Assembly (NCBI GenBank): GCA_040797845.1
Contig: JBFNFA010000012.1
Coordinates: 62,001-126,000 of the forward strand
Reading direction: 5' to 3'
Source: Clostridium_AW sp040797845
GTDB lineage: Bacteria > Bacillota > Clostridia > Clostridiales > Clostridiaceae
Length of the DNA stretch: 64,000 bases
The position numbers and the translations under genes are program-made. The notes below the pieces were generated by a model that worked only from the letters and a program-made list of their open reading frames with translations, searched no databases and was not told where the DNA came from. Shown one piece after another: positions 40,501 to 48,728 of the stretch; the first letter of the stretch is position 1, and the number at the start of each line of letters is the position of its first letter.

Positions 40501-41769
40501 ATGGTTAGTAAGAAAAAAGGGGACAATAATAGTAAGAAGGGCAATAAAAGAAAGAAAAAAAAAGGTGGAAAAAAATTAATTATATTGCTGACAACATTAT
40601 TTATTATTGCCTTTGCATCTAGCTTTCTATATTTCTACTTATTAAGTTTTAGTAATAATTCAAAAATAGGAAGTGGATTATCTAACGTAGAAAGTAAAGA
40701 AACTTCAAATGATGAGCCGGTAAATATATTGGTAATGGGAGTAGACTATGGGGGACCATACAATAAAAATGAACCTAAAAGAACAGATACCATGATTTTA
40801 GCAAGCTATAATCCTAAAGATAAAAAATTAAATATAATATCAATACCAAGAGATACTAGAGTGCAGATAAATGATAAGGTTCAAAAGATTAATGCTGCTC
40901 ATGCCATAGGTGGACCAAAATATTCAGTAGAATCTGTAGAGAATTTATTGGGTATAGATGTACATTATTATGCTAAATTGGACTATGAAGGTTTTAGAAA
41001 AGTTATTGATAGCATAGGTGGCATAGAGATGAAAATTGAGCAAGATATGTATTATGATGATGAAACTCAAGATTTACACATAAGATTTAAAAAGGGAGAC
41101 GTAGTTCATCTAGATGGTAAAAAAGCAGAAGAGTTCTTTAGATGGAGACAAAATAATGATGGAACAGGGCTTGCAGAAGGAGATTTAGGAAGAATTAAGA
41201 ATCAACATCTGTTTATAAGTAAAGTTATAGATAAATTTAAAAGTCCGGCTATTATTACTAAAATACCTTCCATTATGTCAACTTTACCTAAATATGTGGA
41301 AACCAATATGAAGCCAGATGAAATAATCAAATATGGTTATTCATTTTTAAGGGTTGACCAAGAGGATATAAATATATCTACGCTAAAAGGAGAGGCTAAA
41401 TATGTAGGAAATGTATCATATTTCTTATATGATGAGAAGGCCAACAAGGATTTAGTTAATTCTTTAAAGGGAATAACAAAGGAAACTCAAGTACAAAGAG
41501 AAAAGTTGAAGATACAGGTTTTAAACTGTACTAACAAAAATGGCTTGGCATCACAGTATTCATCTAGTTTAAAAAGCAAAGGATATACTAATGTTTCTAT
41601 TGGAAATGGAGATAAAAGAGAAAAATCTAAAATTATTATTAAAGGTATAGATAAAGACCTAATTGATAGCATAAAAAAAGATTTCAAAATAGATAAGGTA
41701 GAAAGTGGTAGCTATAAAGAGGGGGATTATAATATAACGGTACTATTAGGGGAAGATTATACAAAATAG
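40501..41769 (+). CDS. LytR-CpsA-Psr (LCP) family wall-polymer ligase
   Basis: A 422-aa membrane protein: very basic N-terminus, one membrane helix (~residues 27-50), LCP catalytic domain (~75-235) with RTDTMILASYNPKDKKLNI, SIPRDTRV and a later DLGRIKNQH arginine motif, then a C-terminal LytR_C domain (~335-420). It attaches teichoic acid-like polymers to peptidoglycan. ATG 40501 follows AGGTGAG; the GTG at 40492 overlaps yqeK. Its stop codon abuts repeat copy B. Confidence 0.92.
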   Translation: MVSKKKGDNNSKKGNKRKKKKGGKKLIILLTTLFIIAFASSFLYFYLLSFSNNSKIGSGLSNVESKETSNDEPVNILVMGVDYGGPYNKNEPKRTDTMILASYNPKDKKLNIISIPRDTRVQINDKVQKINAAHAIGGPKYSVESVENLLGIDVHYYAKLDYEGFRKVIDSIGGIEMKIEQDMYYDDETQDLHIRFKKGDVVHLDGKKAEEFFRWRQNNDGTGLAEGDLGRIKNQHLFISKVIDKFKSPAIITKIPSIMSTLPKYVETNMKPDEIIKYGYSFLRVDQEDINISTLKGEAKYVGNVSYFLYDEKANKDLVNSLKGITKETQVQREKLKIQVLNCTNKNGLASQYSSSLKSKGYTNVSIGNGDKREKSKIIIKGIDKDLIDSIKKDFKIDKVESGSYKEGDYNITVLLGEDYTK

Positions 41770-42014
41770 ATCAAGTGATTCTAAGCTTCAGATGGAGTTT
41801 GCTTAAAAGGAATACTTACTCCAACTGAAGCTTAGAAGAACTTATCCAGGGACGTAGCATCCGTTATGCACAGCATAAGAACTCTAAATCGCTGAAGCTC
41901 AAGAGTTCTAATATCTCTCACTTGTAGAAAAGCAGAGAACTAAAATCTTTGATTTTATGTGAATCGCTTTTACAGAGTGCGATGGGAGTATTACGGATGG
42001 TAGTCATCGGATAA
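41770..42014 (+). repeat. Dispersed structured repeat, family 1, copy B (fullest copy)
   Basis: The 245-bp element runs from ATCAAGTGATTC to CATCGGATAA. Hairpin 1 pairs TCTAAGCTTCAG with CTGAAGCTTAGA; an outer stem pairs TTATCC (41840s) with GGATAA at the end; an inner stem pairs CATCCGTTA with TTACGGATG. A ~100-bp insert with its own hairpins (AGAACTCT/AGAGTTCT; AAAATC/GATTTT) lies inside. It fills the LCP-rluD gap and ends at the rluD ribosome-binding site. Confidence 0.85.
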
Positions 42015-42026
42015 AAGGAGTTTGTT

Positions 42027-42929
42027 ATGAGCAGTAAATTAAATTTTCTATATGAGAAAGATGAAGAAATGCCTCTAAAAGAGTATCTAAAATTTCATTT
42101 AAAACTATCTTCTAGACTTATAAGGGGGGCTATTAGGGAAGATAGAATAAGAGTAAATGGAGAAATCGTAAAATTAAGCTATAAACTTAAAAATGGCGAC
42201 TCCATTGACATCTCTATTCAGAAGGATGAGGAACAAAACATTGAACCAGAAAAAATAGATCTAGATATAGTATATGAAGATGAAGATATAATTGTAATTA
42301 ACAAAACATATGGAATGGTTGTTCATCCTACTAAAAGTTATCCTAATGGCACCTTAGCTAATGGTTTGTTGTATTACTTTAAAAGCAGTGGACAGAATTG
42401 CATAGTTAGATTGGTTAGTAGATTAGATATGGATACTTCGGGACTAATATTAGTTGCAAAAAACCAATTTGCTCATATGTCTTTAGCAAGGGATATGGGA
42501 GAAGATAGTTTTAAAAAATGGTATTTAGCAGTGGCACATAATAAGTTTACAAAAAAAGAAGGAACAATCAATCTCCCTATTTATAGAACAGGCGGAGAAA
42601 GTATAAAAAGAATAGTGGACGATAGAGGACAAGAAAGTATTACTCACTATAAAGTTATAGAAGAGTATGATACTGGGAGCTTAGTTCGAGTATTACTAGA
42701 GACAGGAAGAACTCATCAAATAAGAGTTCATTTAAGTCATTTAGGAAATCCTCTATATGGTGACTCCCTTTACGGAGAGGAATATAATGATGATTTGCTT
42801 ATCAATAGACAAGCGCTTCATGCATATAAATTATCCTTTCCACATCCAAGGACTGGAGAAGTTATAAGTTTAGAATGTGGATTGCCAGAGGATATAAAAA
42901 AATTAATAGAGGAACTAAAAAAGAGCTAA
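42027..42929 (+). CDS. RluA/RluD-family 23S/tRNA pseudouridine synthase
   Basis: The 300-aa protein has an N-terminal S4 domain (~15-75: LSSRLIRGAIREDRIRVNG) and a catalytic domain with SRLDMDTSGL (catalytic D134), YLAVAHN and GRTHQIRVHLSHLG. It isomerises uridines in rRNA or tRNA. AAAGGAG precedes the ATG and touches repeat copy B. RluD is the best guess among RluA paralogues, but the target sites cannot be read from sequence. Confidence 0.92.
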   Translation: MSSKLNFLYEKDEEMPLKEYLKFHLKLSSRLIRGAIREDRIRVNGEIVKLSYKLKNGDSIDISIQKDEEQNIEPEKIDLDIVYEDEDIIVINKTYGMVVHPTKSYPNGTLANGLLYYFKSSGQNCIVRLVSRLDMDTSGLILVAKNQFAHMSLARDMGEDSFKKWYLAVAHNKFTKKEGTINLPIYRTGGESIKRIVDDRGQESITHYKVIEEYDTGSLVRVLLETGRTHQIRVHLSHLGNPLYGDSLYGEEYNDDLLINRQALHAYKLSFPHPRTGEVISLECGLPEDIKKLIEELKKS

Positions 42930-42950
42930 TTTTAAATTAGCTCTTTTTTA
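42920..42950 (+). terminator. Terminator after rluD-like gene
   Basis: Stem AAGAGCTAAT / ATTAGCTCTT with T6. Confidence 0.88.
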
Positions 42951-42981
42951 GTTCTCTATCAGCTACAAGTACTACATTGCT

Positions 42982-43128
42982 ATCAAGTGATTCTTAGGTT
43001 CAGATGGAGTTTGCTTAAAAGGAATACTTACTCCAACTGAAGCTTAGAAGAACTTATCCAGGGACGTACCATCCGTTATCTCCCACTTGTAGAAGATAGG
43101 AGTATTACGGATGGTAGTCATCGGATAA
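42982..43128 (+). repeat. Dispersed structured repeat, family 1, copy C
   Basis: The 147-bp compact copy is near-identical to copy B at both ends but lacks the internal insert: it runs from ATCAAGTGATTC through hairpin 1, AGGGACGTACCATCCGTTAT and a short loop to GGTAGTCATCGGATAA. It lies between the convergent genes rluD and dacF. Confidence 0.85.
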
Positions 43129-43133
43129 AGTAA

Positions 43134-44363
43134 TTAGTAAATCCTTTTTAACTTATTTTTTCTATATAGAATTACTAAAGCTATTATTATTGTTGATAAT
43201 AATAAGGATACTACAGCAACTACAGTTGTATTCATTTTTGATATTACTTGAGTTGTAACATTAGTTTTTATTATATGATCTGAATCACTTAAAAGTTTTA
43301 CAGTTCCGATATTTTTATCATTAAAGGAGATTGTAGCATTTATTACATTATCACCTTTCTGAAATGATTCACGACTTAAATCTTTATTCTCTAAATTAAA
43401 TACAGCTTTTTCATCCTTATCCTTTTCTTTTATATAATAAAAGTCTTCAGAAGCCAGTAACTTCACATTTAAATCCTTTTCATTATACTCAGTAACAACT
43501 TCATCTTTTGAAAACATTTTAACTAGTTCATAATTATTAAAGCCGTAGTCAAATAATTTTATAGCATCGGCGAAATAAGTCTTATTTTTATCATAAATAA
43601 ATGAGGCAACAAGCCTATGATTATTTCTTTGTGCACTAGCTACATAAGAATGCTGAGATTGAACAGTGTAGCCAGTTTTTCCACCTTCTATTCCATCATA
43701 ATAATAAGTTGAATATTGTTGAACTAATTTATTTTTGTTCCATAAAGGCCTTGACTCTTTAGATTTATTTGTAGGGGCTATTTTGTATGATAAAGATGTG
43801 GATATTTGTGTATAATCAGGGTGCTTAGCTAACTCCCTCATTATTAAAGCTAAGTCTTTAGCAGAGGTTCTATGCTTGTCATTATAAAGTCCGCTTGGAT
43901 TGACAAAATTAGTATTCTCACATCCTAATTCTTTTGCACGTTTATTCATAAGCTTGGCAAATTCTTCAACGGAACCGCTAATATGCTCGGCCAAAGCTTC
44001 TGAGGCATCATTTGCAGACTCTAAAAGAAGAGCGTAAAGCAAATCTCTAACGGTTATTTGCTCACCCTCAAAAATATATATTTTGCTACCATCTGCGAAA
44101 GGAGGTTTTTTTCCAACGGTAACTACATCATCAAGGTTAGTATTTTCTAAGGTCAATAAAGCTGTCATAACCTTAGTGGTTGAGGCAGGTGGATAGGGTT
44201 TATCCATATTCTTTTGAAATAAAATTTCTCCTGTAGTAGCGTCCATTAAGACAGCTCCATCAGCAGAAACACTAGGTGGATTACTTTTTGCACTAACTGT
44301 GTTTAAATTTGGAATTATAAAAAAAATTAAAACAAGTATAAGTAAAGTATGTATTTTTCTCAT
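43134..44363 (-). CDS. dacF: D-alanyl-D-alanine carboxypeptidase (DacF type)
   Basis: The 409-aa protein has a signal peptide (1-25), an S11 peptidase domain with PASTTKV (nucleophile S61, SxxK), SANDA (SxN) and GGKTGY (KTG), then a PBP5-type C-terminal domain and a C-terminal membrane helix with basic tail (YRKNKLKRIY) anchoring it outside the membrane. It trims pentapeptides in peptidoglycan. DacA versus DacF cannot be settled. Start by AAGGAGG before ATG 44363; a TGGTATAAT extended -10 lies upstream. Confidence 0.92.
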   Translation of the reverse strand: MRKIHTLLILVLIFFIIPNLNTVSAKSNPPSVSADGAVLMDATTGEILFQKNMDKPYPPASTTKVMTALLTLENTNLDDVVTVGKKPPFADGSKIYIFEGEQITVRDLLYALLLESANDASEALAEHISGSVEEFAKLMNKRAKELGCENTNFVNPSGLYNDKHRTSAKDLALIMRELAKHPDYTQISTSLSYKIAPTNKSKESRPLWNKNKLVQQYSTYYYDGIEGGKTGYTVQSQHSYVASAQRNNHRLVASFIYDKNKTYFADAIKLFDYGFNNYELVKMFSKDEVVTEYNEKDLNVKLLASEDFYYIKEKDKDEKAVFNLENKDLSRESFQKGDNVINATISFNDKNIGTVKLLSDSDHIIKTNVTTQVISKMNTTVVAVVSLLLSTIIIALVILYRKNKLKRIY

Positions 44364-44479
44364 GATATCCTCCTTAGTTTTGCTTAAAAACAATTATACC
44401 AAAAATCATCCAAAACTGCGATATTAATTAATAAATTTGTCAATAATTTAAAATAACATTATCTTAGGAGGTATGAATT

Positions 44480-45064
44480 ATGAAAAATAAGAAGAAAATA
44501 ATAGGTTCCACCGTAATTTTAGCTATATTTTTATTTTCCATGCTAATAGGATATTTTAGAGATAATGTCTATAATGAAAAAACTGAAGACATATTTATTG
44601 AAAATAAAATTGAAGATAAAGAAGAAATCCAAGAGGGTGGTATAACTATTTATGTAAATGGAGAAGTAACAAATCCAGGGGTATATAAATTAAAGGATGA
44701 TAGTAGAATAGAAGATGCAATTAAAATAGCAGGTGGATTTACCGAGAATGCAGATAAGGATAAACTTAACTTAGCGAAAAAAATAAGAGATGAAGACTAT
44801 ATATTTGTTTATGAAAAAGATCATGAAAATAGTGATGTATCTAAAAGAAGCAACAATATTAACGAAGAAAAAAAGATTAATATAAATGAAGCTTCTAAAG
44901 AAGAATTAAAATCCATCCCTGGGATAGGCGAAGTAACAGCACAAAAGATAATTGAATATAGAGAAAAAAATAGTGGGTTTAATTCTATTGAGGAGATAAA
45001 GAATATAGATAGAATTGGAGAAAAAACCTTTGAAAAGTTAAAGGATAAATTAGATATAAGATAA
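44480..45064 (+). CDS. comEA: ComEA-like DNA-binding protein
   Basis: The 194-aa protein has an N-terminal membrane helix (~5-24), an SLBB domain (~55-112: IYVNGEVTNPGVYKL) and a C-terminal helix-hairpin-helix pair (~130-194: ININEASKEELKSIPGIG). It binds incoming DNA at the membrane surface for transfer through ComEC, which lies 6.4 kb downstream. Other competence genes are not in the window. AGGAGGT precedes the ATG. Confidence 0.92.
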   Translation: MKNKKKIIGSTVILAIFLFSMLIGYFRDNVYNEKTEDIFIENKIEDKEEIQEGGITIYVNGEVTNPGVYKLKDDSRIEDAIKIAGGFTENADKDKLNLAKKIRDEDYIFVYEKDHENSDVSKRSNNINEEKKININEASKEELKSIPGIGEVTAQKIIEYREKNSGFNSIEEIKNIDRIGEKTFEKLKDKLDIR

Positions 45065-45305
45065 TATGCTTAATAATTGTAAAAATATTAGGTGCAAATT
45101 TAGGTACTTAATTTCTATTATCAAATTAAATAGTTAAATAGATATAATGTATTTTGTACATTGAATATATACCTTATGGCATTATATAGAAGGTTAAAGA
45201 AAAGTATAATAGTAGTATAAGAAGTATTTAAAACTTAATATACAAATGTACTGAATTACATGTGATTAAATATGCTTGTTATATTTTTAGGGAGGCTTAG
45301 AAAGC
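45065..45305 (+). other. Intergenic stretch before GNAT gene
   Basis: These 241 bp are AT-rich, with no open frame of note. I see only the GGGAGG ribosome-binding site of the next gene and no clear structured RNA. Confidence 0.5.
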
Positions 45306-45902
45306 ATGGGTATTAAGAGCATAAGAAATGCTCAAAAAAAAGATATTAATGAAGTAGCAGAACTTATTTACAGCACGGAAAATAACCAAGAATATGTTTG
45401 GGGAGGAGAGTCTAAAAAGGATAATATAAAAATAATAAAAAAACTTGTAGAAATGTCAGACTCAAGATATTCACTAAATTATACAAAGGTTATAGAATAT
45501 AATGGTGAGGTAGCAGGAATAATAATAACTATACCTTATGAAGACTTTAATAAACTAAATGTGAGAACGGATAAAATAATACTTGAATCATTAAAAGGAT
45601 TTGTTAAAAAAGTTAGATTTTTAATTGAAGATATAAAATATAATTTAGTAGGGGAATGTAACAAAGGTGACCTTTATGTTGCTAATATTGCTACTAATGA
45701 GAAAGTAAGAGGATTAGGTTTCGGTAAGGCTCTTATGAATTATGCAGAGCGCTTAGCAAAAGAAAATCACTGTGAAAGATGTGTTTTAATTGCTAAAGAT
45801 GAGGAAACATCAGAGTTTTATGAAAAAATAAATTATAAAAAAATATTTAATAAAAACATTTTAGGTGAGAGAATAATTAAGATGTCTAAGCCTATAGTAT
45901 AG
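45306..45902 (+). CDS. GNAT-family N-acetyltransferase
   Basis: The 198-aa protein has a weak N-terminal half, then the acetyl-CoA motif: YVANIATNEKVRGLGFGKALMNYAE and ETSEFYEKINYKKIF. Between them is a ~40-residue charged insert. Substrate unknown. It is monocistronic with GGGAGG upstream and a strong terminator downstream. Confidence 0.85.
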   Translation: MGIKSIRNAQKKDINEVAELIYSTENNQEYVWGGESKKDNIKIIKKLVEMSDSRYSLNYTKVIEYNGEVAGIIITIPYEDFNKLNVRTDKIILESLKGFVKKVRFLIEDIKYNLVGECNKGDLYVANIATNEKVRGLGFGKALMNYAERLAKENHCERCVLIAKDEETSEFYEKINYKKIFNKNILGERIIKMSKPIV

Positions 45903-45928
45903 ATGTAAAAACATAGAAGTATTAAGTA

Positions 45929-45974
45929 AGTAATATGCTAGGAATTATTTAGAATTCCTAGCATATTACTTTTT
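45929..45974 (+). terminator. Terminator after GNAT gene
   Basis: An 18-bp perfect stem (45929-45946 / 45953-45970) plus T4. Confidence 0.85.
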
Positions 45975-46136
45975 AAAACATATTTTAATATATGTTTTAA
46001 AAATATAAATGTTAAAAATTAATTTTTGTATTTATATGGAAAAAATCATAGCGATTAATTGTTTTATTGAAGGAAATTTCATTTTTACGTAGAATATAGT
46101 AAAAGGATTGTAGAATAATAAAAAGGAGGAAGTCCA

Positions 46137-46511
46137 ATGGCTCAAGCTCACCTAGTTAAAGGGGAGATATTTTTTAATGAAAGCCTACAAGAACGCGAAT
46201 ATAATTATTTAGACGTTCTGGAAGGAAGCTTTAAAATAGATTTTTCCATATTGAAGAATCTAGGGACTATTGCAATTAATAAAGAGCTATACTTAGAATG
46301 TGAAAAAAATATTAAAAGGTTGTTAGTGCTATTATCCTTAATAAGTTTTAAAGATGAAGGTAAAGAAAATTATACAAAAGAAGAAGTAATTAATAGAATT
46401 TTATTTATAAAGAAATATTATAATATAATAAAACCTGAAATTATCAATAATATTTTTTATTTCAAGCCTGATATGTTAAAAATAGAGAAGTTATTATATG
46501 GTGAAAGATAG
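46137..46511 (+). CDS. Hypothetical protein
   Basis: A 124-aa predicted soluble, helix-rich protein; not recognised. AAAGGAGGAAG precedes the ATG, and a terminator follows, so it is very likely expressed as a single gene. It contains no Cys-based or catalytic motif; the only feature is a Lys/Ile-rich C-terminal half. Confidence 0.7.
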   Translation: MAQAHLVKGEIFFNESLQEREYNYLDVLEGSFKIDFSILKNLGTIAINKELYLECEKNIKRLLVLLSLISFKDEGKENYTKEEVINRILFIKKYYNIIKPEIINNIFYFKPDMLKIEKLLYGER

Positions 46512-46532
46512 TATTTATATTATTTTTAAGCA

Positions 46533-46563
46533 AAAACCTTGACTATTCAAGGTTTTTTATTTT
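46533..46563 (+). terminator. Terminator after hypothetical gene
   Basis: Stem AAAACCTTGA / TCAAGGTTTT with T-run. Confidence 0.85.
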
Positions 46564-46618
46564 TATAAATAATATTTATAAAATTGGTAATAATACTATT
46601 ATGATAACCTCTTGATTT

Positions 46619-46642
46619 TCCCCAATATGGGGATTTTTTTTT
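46619..46642 (+). terminator. Second terminator-like hairpin
   Basis: Short stem TCCCC / GGGGA with a 5-base loop, then T9. It follows the first terminator by ~55 bp with no gene between, so it may belong to a lost gene or an unseen small RNA. Confidence 0.55.
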
Positions 46643-46650
46643 ACTTTATT

Positions 46651-46752
46651 CCATGGATATCATTTACAATGCTTCTATAGCACTGTGTAAAAGCAATTTA
46701 GAATTTTGATGCTGTGCATAGCCGTTGCTACGTCCCTGGATAAGATGTTTCT
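46651..46752 (-). repeat. Dispersed structured repeat, family 1, copy D (truncated)
   Basis: Minus-oriented fragment with CACTGTGTAAAAGC, TGATGCTGTGCATAG and CTACGTCCCTGGATAAG matching the reverse complement of copy B; hairpin 1 is missing. It directly precedes the 38-codon open frame at 46777. Confidence 0.7.
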
Positions 46753-46776
46753 TAATTATAGAAAGGAGAGATATAA

Positions 46777-46893
46777 ATGCATAGAGAAAGTAAAAAACAA
46801 GCTAAAAAAGGAAGTAAGAAAGGTGCTAATGCTGACATAATACATGTTGATGAGATGAAAAAGCATGATAGTAATAAAAAGAATATGAAATAA
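46777..46893 (+). CDS. Small basic peptide gene, 38 aa, unknown
   Basis: ATG at 46777 with AAAGGAGAG 6 bases upstream and stop at 46893. The product is rich in Lys (about 13 of 38), hydrophilic, with no membrane segment: a KKQAKKGSKKGAN stretch then a short acidic part. It resembles small Lys-rich clostridial peptides without known function. The good ribosome-binding site supports expression; conservation is untested. Confidence 0.5.
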   Translation: MHRESKKQAKKGSKKGANADIIHVDEMKKHDSNKKNMK

Positions 46894-46935
46894 ATACGAT
46901 TCATGTAAAATACATTGCAAAATGATATAATATAA

Positions 46936-46977
46936 GTATAAAAATAAGGAGTATAGAATTATCTAATACTCCTTATT
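46936..46977 (-). terminator. Terminator of PAP2 gene
   Basis: Twelve-bp stem 46943-46954 / 46966-46977; read on the minus strand it is followed by a T-rich tail. It overlaps the PAP2 stop codon. Confidence 0.75.
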
Positions 46978-47602
46978 GGGTATCTGAAACAAAAGGTCTT
47001 TTAAAATTTAACCTACCTACTAAATAGAAGACAAACTCTCCTACTAATATTGCAGATACTAAATCTAAAACCACATGTTGCTTAACAAAAAGTGTTGAAA
47101 TTATAATTATAATTGATACTGTATACACTGAAAACTTTATGAAAAGATTTTCTTCAAAACTTATACCTTTAATCATTAAATAACAAGTTAGTACATGTAT
47201 ACTTGGAAAACAATTAAAAGGCTTATCAAAATAGTAAATGATTCTAGTTAATTTAGTAAACAAATCATTCCCGTACAGAACAGGTCTAGGGACTGTGGTC
47301 TGAAAAATAAAGTACGTGATATAACAAATGATTAACCCTAAATTTAAGCTTATCAATGTTCTATAATATATTTTTAAATCTTTCGTACATAGATAAAATA
47401 AAGTAAGAAAAATAAAAGGATACCAAATTATATAAGGAATTATAAATTCTTTAACAAAGGGAATATTTCTATCCATCTCGGTAATTATGGTATAGACACC
47501 TCTATTGGAATTATTTAATAGAGCATAGAATACATTAATTATTGGTATTGAAACCAAGGATAACATATGAAAAATATTATTTTTAATTCTTTCTTTTTCC
47601 AT
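46973..47602 (-). CDS. PAP2-superfamily membrane phosphatase
   Basis: A 209-aa protein with about six membrane helices. PAP2 motifs: TTVPRP (partial motif 1), CFPSIHVLTC (PSxH, motif 2) and STLFVKQHVVLDL (motif 3 with catalytic His and Asp). The arrangement is like the AUR1/IPC-synthase-like PAP2 branch, which acts on phospholipid or polyprenyl phosphates. It is alone on the minus strand. Confidence 0.85.
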   Translation of the reverse strand: MEKERIKNNIFHMLSLVSIPIINVFYALLNNSNRGVYTIITEMDRNIPFVKEFIIPYIIWYPFIFLTLFYLCTKDLKIYYRTLISLNLGLIICYITYFIFQTTVPRPVLYGNDLFTKLTRIIYYFDKPFNCFPSIHVLTCYLMIKGISFEENLFIKFSVYTVSIIIIISTLFVKQHVVLDLVSAILVGEFVFYLVGRLNFKRPFVSDTQ

Positions 47603-48068
47603 TTTCGCCTCCTATATGTATCATTTTGTATTATTTCACCTTATACTATTTTAATACATAATTATTTAAATATTTATATACTAAAGCTTAAGAATATATT
47701 AAATATATATTAAAATATATAAATATATATAAATATATAGATGAATATAACTCCAAATATGTTCTCATATTTTCTTTAAATTATAATTTATTTTTAAATA
47801 ATTTATAAAAAAGAAAATAAATTAACCCTTAAAGAGGAATTAAACTTAACTATTCATAAGGATATACCGATAATAGGAATGATATGAAAATCAGTAGATT
47901 AAAATAAGTTTTAAAATACTATTGAGATAAGAATATACGAAAAAATAAAATTAGTCCAGAAGTGAATTCTGATAATAGTTAAAAAAATTCTGTAAATGAA
48001 TATTTGGATTTATATAATAAAACTCTTTGGGAATAATAAGGATAAATTATTTTAATAGGAGAATAAGA
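47603..48068. other. Gene-free AT-rich intergenic region
   Basis: 466 bp between divergent genes. Bases ~47690-47745 are almost pure AT with irregular repeats of ATATATAAAT; the remainder shows no open frame above ~20 codons and no hairpin that I can support. It probably holds the divergent promoters. Confidence 0.5.
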
Positions 48069-48350
48069 ATGATTATAGGGACAGGAGTAATTTGTCTAAG
48101 AGCTAACTGGGTGCATTCATTAAAAGAAAAAAGGATGATAGTTAAAAGCCTAACTACAAGAGTAAAAAATAAATTTAATGTATCCATAGCAGAAATTGAA
48201 GATCAAGATTTACATCAGTCAATAGTATTAGGAGTGGCTTGTGTAAGTAATGAAGTAAGACATGCAAATGATGTAATACAAAAAGTGATGAATTTTATAG
48301 AGAATAACACTGATGCTATTGTAGATGAAATAACAATTGAAATAATATAA
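48069..48350 (+). CDS. DUF503 protein (YlxP-like)
   Basis: A 93-aa DUF503 protein: LRANWVHSLKEKRMIVKSL and FNVSIAEIEDQDLHQSIVLGVACVS are the family marks. Relatives sit in the nusA-infB-rbfA operon and are linked to ribosome-binding or growth control, but function is unproven; here it is alone. ATG 48069 with AGGAGA upstream is chosen over an ATG at 48027. Confidence 0.9.
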   Translation: MIIGTGVICLRANWVHSLKEKRMIVKSLTTRVKNKFNVSIAEIEDQDLHQSIVLGVACVSNEVRHANDVIQKVMNFIENNTDAIVDEITIEII

Positions 48351-48414
48351 AAAATCCAGAAGGATTGTAAGTTACAATCTACGATAAATATTTTTTTAAT
48401 TTTAGGATAGGCCA

Positions 48415-48533
48415 AATTATTTTCACAGTTGTAAGTTTCTACAGAAATAATTTGTTGTAGGAAACAGAGAGCTAAGTATGTAGTGAAGCCGCTCTAGAAA
48501 AAGTCACTATTTAACTACATACTTAGCCCTTTT
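48415..48533 (+). repeat. Dispersed palindromic repeat, family 2, copy 1
   Basis: About 119 bp. The distal 57 bp form a long hairpin (GCTAAGTATGTAGT with ACTACATACTTAGC, 48471-48527); the proximal part has its own AAATTATTT/AAATAATTT pairing. The reverse complement of 59598-59722 matches it over nearly the whole length. Confidence 0.75.
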
Positions 48534-48728
48534 ATGTTTTATAAATATATTTTAAAATGTTGATTATTATACATATTATAAGTACTTGTTTATTGTAAAA
48601 AGCTTTAAAGATACTATGTTATATATACTATGAACGTAAGGGAGATTTAGAAATTTTTAAAGATATTTAAGTAGATAGTTTTAGATAAAGAGATTGATAG
48701 ACGTACTCATTATTCGGAGGTAAGGTTT

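Noticed and set aside
42922..43131. Repeat copy C as rho-independent terminator only
   Set aside because: A separate terminator with T6 already ends rluD at 42950, and C shares its full ~147-bp sequence with copy B, so it is a repeat unit.
47690..47745. AT-rich tract as possible replication origin
   Set aside because: No DnaA-box cluster and no dnaA or parAB nearby; AT-richness is general here.
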